A program made the position numbers and the translations under genes. A stretch of DNA of 46,082 nt, from positions 1-46,082 of the forward strand of contig NZ_QLYY01000030.1 of assembly GCF_003350295.1 (NCBI RefSeq). Direction: 5' to 3'. Position 1 is the first letter of the stretch; each line of letters begins with the position of its first letter. Positions 16,746 to 24,761 of this stretch are shown here, piece by piece. The notes under the pieces were generated by a model. That model had not been told where the DNA came from. It saw only the letters and a list, made by a program, of their open reading frames with translations, and did not search any database. This DNA is from Vibrio tetraodonis. GTDB lineage: Bacteria > Pseudomonadota > Gammaproteobacteria > Enterobacterales > Vibrionaceae.

Positions 16746-17216
16746 ATGCCACGTCGTCGCGTCATTGGTCAGCGTAAGATCCTTCCAGATCCTAAGTTCA
16801 AATCAGAACTGCTGGCAAAATTCGTTAACATCCTTATGGTTGACGGTAAAAAATCTACTGCAGAGAAAATTGTTTACACTGCACTAGACACTATGGCTGA
16901 GAAATCTGGTAAAGATCACTTAGCTGTATTTGAAGAAGCTCTTGAAAATGTTCGTCCAGCGGTAGAGGTTAAATCTCGCCGTGTGGGTGGTTCAACTTAC
17001 CAAGTTCCTGTAGAAGTGCGTCCTGTTCGTCGTAATGCACTTGCTATGCGTTGGGTAGTTGAAGCTGCGCGTAAGCGTGGTGAAAAATCTATGGCTGCTC
17101 GCCTAGCTGCTGAAATGCTAGATGCTGCAGACAACAAAGGTACTGCTGTTAAGAAACGTGAAGACGTTCACCGTATGGCAGAAGCGAACAAAGCGTTTGC
17201 TCATTACCGCTGGTAA
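16746..17216 (+). CDS. rpsG: Ribosomal protein S7
   Basis: 156-aa primary 16S rRNA binder of the 30S head (MPRRRVIGQRKILPDPK, PVEVRPVRRNALAMRW). In E. coli S7 represses its own operon by binding the rpsL-rpsG spacer. Here that spacer is 118 bases and could hold a similar site, but I have not folded it. The downstream spacer to fusA is long (160 bases) and carries strong hairpins. Confidence 0.98.
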   Translation: MPRRRVIGQRKILPDPKFKSELLAKFVNILMVDGKKSTAEKIVYTALDTMAEKSGKDHLAVFEEALENVRPAVEVKSRRVGGSTYQVPVEVRPVRRNALAMRWVVEAARKRGEKSMAARLAAEMLDAADNKGTAVKKREDVHRMAEANKAFAHYRW

Positions 17217-17224
17217 TACCTTTC

Positions 17225-17353
17225 AGTACCGCGAGACTCCTCGCGGTACTACTCTAGTTCCTATGCGTAAGCTTAGGAACTATTGCTATATCTAGGGCGC
17301 TGAAATCTGACATAGTGTTATTTAAGTAAGGCGAAACTAGCAATAGCAATAGT
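17225..17353 (+). promoter_or_regulatory. Structured rpsG-fusA spacer with nested inverted repeats
   Basis: Three inverted repeats follow each other: an 11-bp perfect hairpin (17225-17235 with 17240-17250, loop ACTC), an 8-bp hairpin (17256-17263 with 17274-17281), and a long-range 9-bp pair (17279-17287 with 17345-17353) ending about 24 bases before the fusA GTG. None is followed by a T-run, so these look like RNA processing or translational-control structures, not a terminator. Confidence 0.55.
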
Positions 17354-17376
17354 CCCTAATTCAAGAGGATTCAACC

Positions 17377-19476
17377 GTGGCTCGTAAAACACCTATTGAG
17401 CGCTACCGAAATATTGGCATCGTTGCCCACGTAGATGCGGGTAAAACCACTACAAGTGAACGTATTCTTTTCTATACTGGCCTATCTCATAAAATTGGTG
17501 AAGTTCACGATGGTGCTGCCACCATGGACTGGATGGAACAAGAACAAGAGCGTGGTATCACAATCACCTCTGCAGCAACCACCACTTTTTGGCGTGGTAT
17601 GGAAGCGCAATTCCAAGATCACCGTATCAATATCATAGATACTCCCGGACACGTTGATTTTACTATCGAAGTTGAGCGTTCTTTACGTGTGCTTGATGGC
17701 GCCGTTGTTGTATTTTGTGGTTCATCAGGTGTAGAACCTCAATCAGAGACTGTTTGGCGTCAGGCTGATAAGTATCATGTTCCTCGTATGGTGTTCGTTA
17801 ATAAGATGGATCGTGCGGGTGCTGATTTTCTGCGTGTTGTCGATCAAATCAAAAACCGTCTTGGTGCCAACCCTGTTCCAATTCAACTCAACGTTGGGGC
17901 GGAAGACGACTTCAAGGGCGTCATTGACCTGATTAAAATGAAAATGCTCAACTGGAATGCCGAAGATCAAGGCACCACCTTCACCTATGAAGACATTCCT
18001 GCAGATATGGCTGAACTTGCAGAAGAGTGGCGCAACAATCTTGTTGAGTCAGCGGCTGAAGCAAGTGAAGAGTTAATGGATAAATATCTTGAAGAAGGTG
18101 AGTTGTCTGAAGCTGAGATAAAGCAGGCATTACGTACACGTACACTTAACAATGAAATTGTTCTGGCTACATGTGGCAGCGCATTTAAAAACAAAGGTGT
18201 ACAGGCGGTATTGGATGCGGTTGTTGAATACCTACCGTCTCCAATTGACGTACCAGCTATCAAAGGTGTTGATGAAAAAGACAACGAAGTTGAGCGTCAT
18301 GCAGATGACAACGAACCCTTTGCAGCACTAGCGTTTAAAATTGCAACAGACCCATTTGTCGGTACGTTAACTTTCATGCGTGTTTACTCAGGCGTGGTTA
18401 ACTCTGGTGATGCAGTTTACAACTCGGTTAAGCAAAAGAAAGAGCGTTTTGGTCGAATTGTACAAATGCATTCTAATAAGCGTGATGAGATTAAAGAAGT
18501 TCGTGCTGGTGATATTGCTGCGGCAATTGGCCTGAAAGATGTGACAACGGGTGATACCTTATGTGATCAAAACCATAAGGTGATTTTGGAACGTATGGAG
18601 TTCCCAGATCCGGTTATTCAAATTGCGGTTGAGCCTCGCTCTGTTGCTGACCAAGAAAAAATGGGTATCGCACTTGGTAAGCTTGCTGCAGAAGACCCAT
18701 CTTTCAGAGTCGAGACGGACGATGAAACAGGTCAAACACTGATTTCTGGCATGGGCGAACTCCACCTTGATATCATTGTTGACCGCATGAAACGTGAATT
18801 CAGCGTTGATTGTAATGTTGGTAAACCCCAGGTGGCTTATCGAGAAACTATCCGTGGTAGTGCGGAAGTGGAAGGTAAATTTGTACGTCAATCTGGTGGT
18901 CGTGGTCAGTATGGTCACGTATGGATCAAACTGGAGCCATCTGAACCTGGCGAAGGTTTTGTCTTTGTTGACGAAATTGTGGGTGGTGTGGTTCCTAAGG
19001 AATACATCAGTTCGGTAGCGAAAGGTATCGAAGAACAAATGAACAGTGGTGTTCTGGCTGGTTACCCAGTGCTAGACATAAAAGCAACCCTGTTTGATGG
19101 TTCTTACCATGATGTTGACTCTAACGAGATGGCGTTTAAGATCGCCGGCTCAATGGCATTTAAGAAGGGTTCATTAGAAGCACAACCTGTACTTCTAGAG
19201 CCAATGATGAATGTCGAAGTAACTACTCCTGAAGATTGGATGGGTGATGTTGTTGGTGACTTAAACCGTCGCCGCGGCATGATTGAAGGTATGGACGAAG
19301 GCGTGGCGGGTATTAAGATCATTCGCGCTCAAGTACCTCTGTCTGAAATGTTTGGCTACGCAACAGACTTGCGTTCTGCAACTCAAGGTCGAGCATCTTA
19401 CTCGATGGAGTTCAATGAGTACGCAGAAGTGCCGAAAAACTTTGCCCAAGCAATCATTGCAGAGCGTGGTTACTAA
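17377..19476 (+). CDS. fusA: Translation elongation factor G (GTG start)
   Basis: GTPase that drives ribosomal translocation and, with RRF, recycling. 699 aa. G1 AHVDAGKT is near residue 17, then RGITI, DTPGH near 88 and NKMD near 142; domain IV and V motifs (GGVVPKEY, RAQVPLSEMFGY) follow. GTG start at 17377, with AAGAGGA as SD. The long spacer before it suggests separate control from rpsG. It is followed after 155 bases by tuf. Confidence 0.98.
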   Translation: MARKTPIERYRNIGIVAHVDAGKTTTSERILFYTGLSHKIGEVHDGAATMDWMEQEQERGITITSAATTTFWRGMEAQFQDHRINIIDTPGHVDFTIEVERSLRVLDGAVVVFCGSSGVEPQSETVWRQADKYHVPRMVFVNKMDRAGADFLRVVDQIKNRLGANPVPIQLNVGAEDDFKGVIDLIKMKMLNWNAEDQGTTFTYEDIPADMAELAEEWRNNLVESAAEASEELMDKYLEEGELSEAEIKQALRTRTLNNEIVLATCGSAFKNKGVQAVLDAVVEYLPSPIDVPAIKGVDEKDNEVERHADDNEPFAALAFKIATDPFVGTLTFMRVYSGVVNSGDAVYNSVKQKKERFGRIVQMHSNKRDEIKEVRAGDIAAAIGLKDVTTGDTLCDQNHKVILERMEFPDPVIQIAVEPRSVADQEKMGIALGKLAAEDPSFRVETDDETGQTLISGMGELHLDIIVDRMKREFSVDCNVGKPQVAYRETIRGSAEVEGKFVRQSGGRGQYGHVWIKLEPSEPGEGFVFVDEIVGGVVPKEYISSVAKGIEEQMNSGVLAGYPVLDIKATLFDGSYHDVDSNEMAFKIAGSMAFKKGSLEAQPVLLEPMMNVEVTTPEDWMGDVVGDLNRRRGMIEGMDEGVAGIKIIRAQVPLSEMFGYATDLRSATQGRASYSMEFNEYAEVPKNFAQAIIAERGY

Positions 19477-19536
19477 TAAAAACGTATTAACCTTTAAAAA
19501 TAGCAAGACTTTTTTGAAGATCAATACGTCCAAATA

Positions 19537-19565
19537 TTGCGCTGGCGGACGTTGGCGCATAAAAT
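19537..19565 (+). promoter_or_regulatory. Candidate tuf promoter in the fusA-tuf spacer
   Basis: TTGCGC (19537-19542), 17-base spacer, TAAAAT (19560-19565), about 66 bases before the tuf GTG. The -35 is weak, and the reading rests on spacing alone. The 155-base spacer is larger than in E. coli, so a local promoter is plausible. Confidence 0.3.
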
Positions 19566-19631
19566 AGCAAATTCTGGCGCGTCGTGATCAATAACGTTCG
19601 CGGCGAATCATAACTAGGAAGGAACACGATC

Positions 19632-20816
19632 GTGTCTAAAGAAAAATTTGAACGTACGAAACCGCACGTTAACGTTGGTACTATCGGCCACGTTGACCAC
19701 GGTAAAACAACTCTAACTGCTGCAATCTGTACTACTCTAGCTAAAGTGTACGGCGGTGAAGCGAAAGACTTCGCATCAATCGATAACGCTCCAGAAGAGC
19801 GTGAGCGCGGTATCACAATCGCAACATCTCACGTAGAGTACGACACTCCAACTCGTCACTATGCACACGTAGACTGTCCAGGACACGCGGATTATGTTAA
19901 GAACATGATCACAGGTGCTGCACAGATGGATGGTGGTATCCTAGTTGTTGCTGCGACAGATGGCCCAATGCCACAGACTCGTGAGCACATCCTACTAGGC
20001 CGTCAGGTTGGTATCCCATACATCATCGTATTCATGAACAAATGTGACATGGTTGACGATGAAGAGCTACTAGAACTAGTAGAAATGGAAGTTCGTGAAC
20101 TTCTATCTGAGTACGACTTCCCAGGTGACGATCTACCAGTAATCCAAGGTTCAGCTCTAGGCGCACTAAACGGCGAAGAGCAATGGGAAGCTAAGATTGT
20201 AGAACTAGCAGAAGCGCTAGATTCTTACATTCCAGAGCCAGAGCGTGCAGTAGACATGCCGTTCCTAATGCCGATTGAAGATGTATTCTCAATCCAAGGC
20301 CGTGGTACAGTAGTAACAGGTCGTATCGAGCGTGGTATCCTAAACGTAGGTGACGAAGTTGCTATCGTAGGTATCAAAGAGACGACTTCAACGACTTGTA
20401 CAGGTGTTGAAATGTTCCGTAAGCTTCTAGACGAAGGTCGTGCGGGTGAAAACGTTGGTGCCCTACTACGTGGTACTAAGCGTGATGAAGTAGAGCGTGG
20501 TCAAGTACTAGCGGCTCCAGGTTCAATCACTCCACACACTAAGTTTGAGTCAGAAGTCTACGTACTGTCTAAAGATGAAGGTGGTCGTCACACACCATTC
20601 TTCAAAGGCTACCGTCCACAGTTCTACTTCCGTACAACTGACGTAACTGGTAACATCGAGCTACCAGAAGGCGTAGAAATGGTAATGCCAGGTGATAACA
20701 TCCAAATGACTGTAGAGCTAATCGCACCAATCGCAATGGACGAAGGTCTTCGTTTCGCGATCCGTGAAGGTGGCCGTACAGTAGGTGCTGGTGTTGTTGC
20801 TAAGATCTTCGATTAA
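19632..20816 (+). CDS. tuf: Translation elongation factor Tu (apparent tufA/tufB hybrid or collapsed copy)
   Basis: Brings aminoacyl-tRNA to the ribosome. 394 aa, with GHVDHGKTT near residue 19, RGITI, DCPGH near 81 and NKCD near 136. GTG start with AGGAAGGAA as SD. Codon choice is extreme, with leucine almost always CTA, as expected for the most abundant protein in Vibrio. fusA lies upstream, as for tufA of the str operon. secE-nusG lies downstream, as for tufB. Vibrio normally has both genes, so this one carries the flanks of two loci. The coding sequence itself gives no sign of a breakpoint, because the two copies are expected to be nearly identical. Confidence 0.97.
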   Translation: MSKEKFERTKPHVNVGTIGHVDHGKTTLTAAICTTLAKVYGGEAKDFASIDNAPEERERGITIATSHVEYDTPTRHYAHVDCPGHADYVKNMITGAAQMDGGILVVAATDGPMPQTREHILLGRQVGIPYIIVFMNKCDMVDDEELLELVEMEVRELLSEYDFPGDDLPVIQGSALGALNGEEQWEAKIVELAEALDSYIPEPERAVDMPFLMPIEDVFSIQGRGTVVTGRIERGILNVGDEVAIVGIKETTSTTCTGVEMFRKLLDEGRAGENVGALLRGTKRDEVERGQVLAAPGSITPHTKFESEVYVLSKDEGGRHTPFFKGYRPQFYFRTTDVTGNIELPEGVEMVMPGDNIQMTVELIAPIAMDEGLRFAIREGGRTVGAGVVAKIFD

Positions 20817-20876
20817 TTCTCAAGAATTGGCGAAGCTTTCTGAAAATCTTTGAATAAGATTTGACGAAGCAGTAGC

Positions 20877-20904
20877 AAAAAGGGCATCATTTGATGCCCT
20901 TTTT
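20877..20904 (+). terminator. Intrinsic terminator after tuf
   Basis: 9-bp stem (20881-20889 with 20892-20900), tight loop, A-run before and T5 after. Given the downstream secE, this is probably the tufB terminator. Confidence 0.92.
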
Positions 20905-21089
20905 CTGCACTCAATATAATATTTGCCAATTTCTTCTAAAGGTGGATATTAAGTAAATTCTTACTTTTTAAGGTAAGTGATTGAGTAATAAGAAGAGTAC
21001 GCCAATCTAATAGGTTGTCGTTTCATGGATTTGCCCTGCAGTAGCGGGGTTGTTGTCGTCTATATTAAGACTTTTGACAGGTTGGTTTT

Positions 21090-21470
21090 ATGAAAGCAAA
21101 TAATGCTGAAACTCCTGATAGCTCAAATGGCGCAGATATCTTTAAGTGGGTTATCACTTTTACTCTGCTAGCCGCCGCTGTTGTGGGTAATTACCTGTAT
21201 GGTGAAATGTCTGTAGTGATTCGCGTTGCCGGTGTTGTTGTATTAATTGCAGCAGCGTTAGGTGTGGCAGCCACAACAGTAAAGGGTAAGGCTGCGATTG
21301 ATTTCGCTAAAGAATCTCGTATGGAAGTTCGTAAAGTAGTTTGGCCAACACGCCAAGAGACTATACAAACTACCTTGATCGTTTTAGCTGTAAGTATTGT
21401 AATGGCTCTAGCACTTTGGGGCATTGACGGCATTATGGTTCGTCTTGTCAACTTTGTGACTGGGGTATAG
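21090..21470 (+). CDS. secE: Preprotein translocase subunit SecE
   Basis: Inner-membrane subunit that clamps SecY in the SecYEG channel. 126 aa with three TM helices (about 18-36, 44-62, 94-115), the three-helix form of enteric bacteria. The essential cytoplasmic stretch ESRMEVRKVVWPTRQET precedes the last helix. nusG follows after 13 bases. A 273-base gap separates it from tuf; past the tuf terminator it holds no tRNA gene. Confidence 0.96.
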   Translation: MKANNAETPDSSNGADIFKWVITFTLLAAAVVGNYLYGEMSVVIRVAGVVVLIAAALGVAATTVKGKAAIDFAKESRMEVRKVVWPTRQETIQTTLIVLAVSIVMALALWGIDGIMVRLVNFVTGV

Positions 21471-21483
21471 AGGGTTTTAATTC

Positions 21484-22032
21484 ATGAGTGAAGCTCCCAA
21501 AAAACGCTGGTATGTGGTTCAAGCCTTCTCTGGGTTTGAAGGCCGTGTCGCTCAGTCTCTTCGTGAGCATATTAAAATGCACAGCATGGAAGAACTGTTT
21601 GGTGAAGTTCTTGTTCCTACTGAAGAAGTAGTCGAAATGCGTGCAGGTCAACGTCGTAAGTCTGAGCGTAAGTTCTTCCCAGGTTACGTCCTTGTTCAGA
21701 TGATTATGAACGATGAATCATGGCACCTAGTACGCAGCGTACCTCGTGTCATGGGCTTCATTGGTGGCACTTCTGATCGTCCTGCACCTATCACGGATAA
21801 AGAGGCTGACGCTATCCTTAACCGCCTTGAAAAAGCGAGTGAGTCACCTCGCCCACGTACTATGTACGAAGCCGGTGAAGTTGTACGTGTCAATGATGGT
21901 CCATTTGCAGACTTTAACGGTACTGTTGAAGAAGTGGATTATGAGAAGAGCCGTATGAAGGTATCTGTTTCTATCTTCGGTCGAGCGACTCCTGTTGAAC
22001 TTGAGTTTGGTCAGGTTGAAAAATTAGACTAA
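21484..22032 (+). CDS. nusG: Transcription antitermination factor NusG
   Basis: Binds RNA polymerase, Rho and S10 and so couples transcription with translation and termination. 182 aa: NGN domain (KRWYVVQAFSGFE...) and C-terminal KOW domain (GEVVRVNDGPFADFNGTVEEVD, from about 130). In an operon with secE, as in nearly all bacteria. Confidence 0.97.
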   Translation: MSEAPKKRWYVVQAFSGFEGRVAQSLREHIKMHSMEELFGEVLVPTEEVVEMRAGQRRKSERKFFPGYVLVQMIMNDESWHLVRSVPRVMGFIGGTSDRPAPITDKEADAILNRLEKASESPRPRTMYEAGEVVRVNDGPFADFNGTVEEVDYEKSRMKVSVSIFGRATPVELEFGQVEKLD

Positions 22033-22072
22033 ACCCAGAGTTTAAAGAGTACAAAAAAACAGCTTTAAAAGC

Positions 22073-22113
22073 TTGTATGAGGCGCGAATTATGATTATAA
22101 TTTCGCGCCTTTT
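22073..22113 (+). promoter_or_regulatory. rplK promoter overlapping the nusG terminator
   Basis: -35 TTGTAT (22073-22078), 17-base spacer, -10 TATAAT (22096-22101), followed by GC-rich TTCGCGCC, a discriminator of the type that confers stringent control. The same bases form an inverted repeat (GGCGCGAA... TTCGCGCC) followed by T5, so one element can serve as both the secE-nusG terminator and the rplKA promoter. Leader to rplK is about 90 bases. Confidence 0.8.
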
Positions 22114-22197
22114 TACTTTGATGAAAGTAGAAAGTTATTTATATGAACGGGGAGCTGATCAGCGGATTAGCGTTAGTACCCAAAATTAGGAAAAATC

Positions 22198-22626
22198 ATG
22201 GCTAAGAAAGTTGAAGCTTATATCAAGCTGCAAGTTGCTGCTGGTATGGCAAACCCAAGTCCACCAGTTGGTCCTGCTCTAGGTCAACACGGTGTTAACA
22301 TCATGGAATTCTGTAAAGCGTTTAACGCAAAAACAGAATCGGTCGAGAAAGGTCTACCAACTCCAGTTGTTATCACTGTATACAATGACCGTTCTTTCAC
22401 TTTTGTAACTAAGACTCCACCGGCAGCAGTTCTTCTTAAGAAAGCGGCTGGCGTTAAGTCTGGTTCAGGTCGTCCAAACACTGAAAAAGTGGGTACGGTA
22501 ACTGACGCTCAAATCCAAGAAATCGCAGAAACTAAAGCTGCAGATATGACTGGTGCTGACATCGAAGCAATGAAGCGTTCAATCGCTGGTACTGCTCGTT
22601 CAATGGGCCTAGTGGTAGAGGGTTAA
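22198..22626 (+). CDS. rplK: Ribosomal protein L11
   Basis: 50S GTPase-centre protein that binds 23S rRNA with the L10-L12 stalk and is needed for RelA activation. 142 aa, with the proline-rich N-domain (NPSPPVGPALGQHGVNIMEFCKAFN) and an RNA-binding C-domain (SGSGRPN...). rplA follows after 4 bases; E. coli L1 represses this pair. Confidence 0.98.
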   Translation: MAKKVEAYIKLQVAAGMANPSPPVGPALGQHGVNIMEFCKAFNAKTESVEKGLPTPVVITVYNDRSFTFVTKTPPAAVLLKKAAGVKSGSGRPNTEKVGTVTDAQIQEIAETKAADMTGADIEAMKRSIAGTARSMGLVVEG

Positions 22627-22630
22627 GATC

Positions 22631-23332
22631 ATGGCAAAACTAACTAAGCGCATGCGCGTAATCCGTGAAAAAGTTGACGTAACTAAAGAATACGAAATCA
22701 ACGAAGCTGTTGCTCTTCTTCAAGAACTAGCTACTGCTAAGTTTGTTGAGTCTGTTGATGTTGCTGTTAACCTAGGCATCGATGCTCGTAAATCTGACCA
22801 GAACGTACGTGGTGCAACTGTACTACCTCACGGTACTGGCCGCGAAATCCGCGTTGCAGTGTTCACTCAAGGTGCAAACGCTGAAGCAGCTAAAGAAGCT
22901 GGCGCAGACATCGTTGGTATGGAAGATCTTGCTGAGCAAGTGAAGAAAGGCGAAATGAACTTTGACGTAGTTGTTGCTTCTCCAGATGCAATGCGCGTTG
23001 TAGGTCAGCTAGGTACTATCCTTGGTCCTCGCGGTCTAATGCCAAACCCTAAAGTTGGTACTGTGACTCCTAACGTTGCTGAAGCAGTTAAAAATGCTAA
23101 AGCGGGTCAGGTTCGCTACCGTAACGACAAAAACGGCATCATCCACACTACTATCGGTAAAGCAAACTTCTCTGCACAGCAGATCCAAGAGAACCTAGAA
23201 GCACTTCTAGTGGCTCTGAAGAAAGCTAAGCCATCTTCTGCTAAAGGTACATTCCTGCAGAAAGTAAGCATCTCTACTACTATGGGTGCTGGTGTTGCTA
23301 TAGATCAGGCTAGCCTGAACACTCAAGCATAA
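22631..23332 (+). CDS. rplA: Ribosomal protein L1
   Basis: Forms the mobile L1 stalk that helps E-site tRNA leave the ribosome. 233 aa, family length, with GPRGLMPNPKVGTVT in the second domain. In E. coli it is also the translational repressor of rplKA. Confidence 0.98.
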   Translation: MAKLTKRMRVIREKVDVTKEYEINEAVALLQELATAKFVESVDVAVNLGIDARKSDQNVRGATVLPHGTGREIRVAVFTQGANAEAAKEAGADIVGMEDLAEQVKKGEMNFDVVVASPDAMRVVGQLGTILGPRGLMPNPKVGTVTPNVAEAVKNAKAGQVRYRNDKNGIIHTTIGKANFSAQQIQENLEALLVALKKAKPSSAKGTFLQKVSISTTMGAGVAIDQASLNTQA

Positions 23333-23337
23333 TTTAT

Positions 23338-23365
23338 TTGCTTAGGCGTGAAATTTATGTATAAT
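23338..23365 (+). promoter_or_regulatory. rplJ promoter
   Basis: -35 TTGCTT (23338-23343), 16-base spacer, -10 TATAAT (23360-23365), then TTCGCGCCT. The -10 and discriminator are the same 15 bases as in the rplK promoter. The region also forms a 13-bp inverted repeat with one G-T pair, but no T-run follows. Confidence 0.8.
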
Positions 23366-23371
23366 TTCGCG

Positions 23372-23609
23372 CCTAATATTTGTGGTTGGGGCTGAACTTT
23401 TATTCTACAAGAATTAAGACTCAGTCTCCGTCCAAGACCGTAGGTGTCTGATTTTTATTAAATGATGACTTAATCTTCCTACGTAGATGGTGCCCGAACT
23501 GACAGAAAGCTCTATGTAAATAGTTACCTTTCTTCTGGGAAGCACCTCAATAACTCTCACTGTTGTGATAATAGTGAGTGGTGTAACGACAACCAGGAGT
23601 AAATCCAAG
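23372..23609 (+). ncRNA. rplJ leader (probable L10-L12 autoregulatory leader)
   Basis: A leader of about 240 bases separates the promoter from the rplJ ATG, with no coding region. In E. coli the L10-L12 complex binds the rplJL leader and represses translation; the position and length here match. A small hairpin TCACT...AGTGA near 23558-23579 lies just before the SD (CAGGAG, 23594-23599). The L10 binding motif is inferred from position, not aligned. Confidence 0.6.
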
Positions 23610-24104
23610 ATGGCTTTAAACCTTCAAGACAAAAAAGCAATTGTTGCTGAAGTCAACGAAGCTGCCAGTGGTGCACTTTCTGCAGTTGTAGCTGATTCTC
23701 GTGGCGTTGAAGTGGGCGCGATGACATCTCTACGTAAACAAGCTCGTGAAGCGGGTGTTTATGTACGAGTTGTTCGTAACACACTAATGCGTCGTGCGGT
23801 TGAAGGTACAGACTACGAGTGTCTAACTGACACTTTCACTGGTCCTACTCTAATCGCATTCTCTAATGAGCACCCAGGTGCTGCAGCGCGTCTTTTTAAA
23901 GACTTCGCTAAAGAGAATTCAAACTTCGAGATCAGAGCTGCTGCATTTGAAGGTGCGCTAGCTGACGCTGAAGTACTAGCGACACTACCAACTTACGACG
24001 AAGCAATCGCACGTCTAATGATGTGCATGAAAGAAGCTTCTGCAGGCAAGCTGGTACGTACTATCGCAGCACTACGCGATCAAAAAGAAGAAGCTGCGGC
24101 ATAA
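23610..24104 (+). CDS. rplJ: Ribosomal protein L10
   Basis: Base of the 50S stalk; its C-terminal helix carries the L7/L12 dimers. 164 aa. An in-frame start exists at 23565, but the leader SD lies about 10 bases before the ATG at 23610 and MALNLQDKKAIVAEVNE is the family N-terminus, so I chose that. rplL follows after 57 bases. Confidence 0.97.
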   Translation: MALNLQDKKAIVAEVNEAASGALSAVVADSRGVEVGAMTSLRKQAREAGVYVRVVRNTLMRRAVEGTDYECLTDTFTGPTLIAFSNEHPGAAARLFKDFAKENSNFEIRAAAFEGALADAEVLATLPTYDEAIARLMMCMKEASAGKLVRTIAALRDQKEEAAA

Positions 24105-24161
24105 GCCTTGCTTTTTTCTGGTTGCTTAATAAACTTATTGTTGATTTAAAAGAGAATTGTT

Positions 24162-24530
24162 ATGTCTATTACTAACGAGCAAATCCTAGATGCAGTTGCA
24201 GAAATGTCTGTAATGCAAGTTGTTGAACTAATCGAAGCAATGGAAGAGAAATTCGGTGTTTCTGCTGCTGCTGCTGTTGTAGCTGGCGGTGCTGCTGGTG
24301 GCGAAGCTGCTGCTGAGCAAACTGAATTCGACGTAATCCTAGAATCTGCTGGCGGCAACAAAGTTGCTGTAATCAAAGCGGTACGTGGCGCGACTGGCCT
24401 AGGTCTTAAAGAAGCGAAAGCTCTAGTTGACGGCGCTCCTGCACCTCTTAAAGAAGGCATCGAGAAAGATGAAGCTGAAGCTCTTAAAGCTCAGCTAGAA
24501 GAAGCTGGTGCAAGTGTTACTGTTAAGTAA
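24162..24530 (+). CDS. rplL: Ribosomal protein L7/L12
   Basis: Multi-copy stalk protein that recruits translational GTPases. 122 aa: N-terminal dimerisation part, an Ala/Gly hinge (SAAAAVVAGGAAGGEAAAEQ), and a C-domain with GLGLKEAKALVDGAP. An attenuator follows before rpoB, so L12 is made in excess of polymerase. Confidence 0.98.
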   Translation: MSITNEQILDAVAEMSVMQVVELIEAMEEKFGVSAAAAVVAGGAAGGEAAAEQTEFDVILESAGGNKVAVIKAVRGATGLGLKEAKALVDGAPAPLKEGIEKDEAEALKAQLEEAGASVTVK

Positions 24531-24562
24531 TTATTGCATAGTTTCTTAGCCTAGAGGCTAAT

Positions 24563-24593
24563 GGCTGGTGGTTTTACAACCACCGGCCTTTTT
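24563..24593 (+). terminator. rplL-rpoB attenuator
   Basis: 11-bp stem (24563-24573 with 24578-24588, one G-T pair), TTAC loop, T5. It sits in the 231-base rplL-rpoB spacer. The E. coli counterpart is a partial terminator that lowers rpoBC expression relative to rplJL. Confidence 0.9.
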
Positions 24594-24761
24594 GCGCTGT
24601 AGGGGTTGGGTGATTTTTCCGCTGTTTGAGCACCCAAGTTCCTAGCAAAAAGCATTTCATGACAGCTTTATGAAATGTCACTACAGTCAAACAGTTGTTA
24701 GTCACTGTCTACGAATGACTCTAGACAGTTTGGGTCACTTATCAGCGAGCTGAGGAACCCC

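Noticed and set aside
18559..19038. 159-codon minus-strand open frame inside fusA
   Set aside because: It lies wholly inside fusA, has no SD or family resemblance, and follows from the strong codon bias of the gene on the other strand. The same holds for other long antisense frames in rpoB, rpoC, mutL and hflC.
20905..21089. tRNA-Trp or other tRNA between tuf and secE
   Set aside because: Some gammaproteobacteria have tRNA-Trp here. I looked for a cloverleaf and CCA end and found none.
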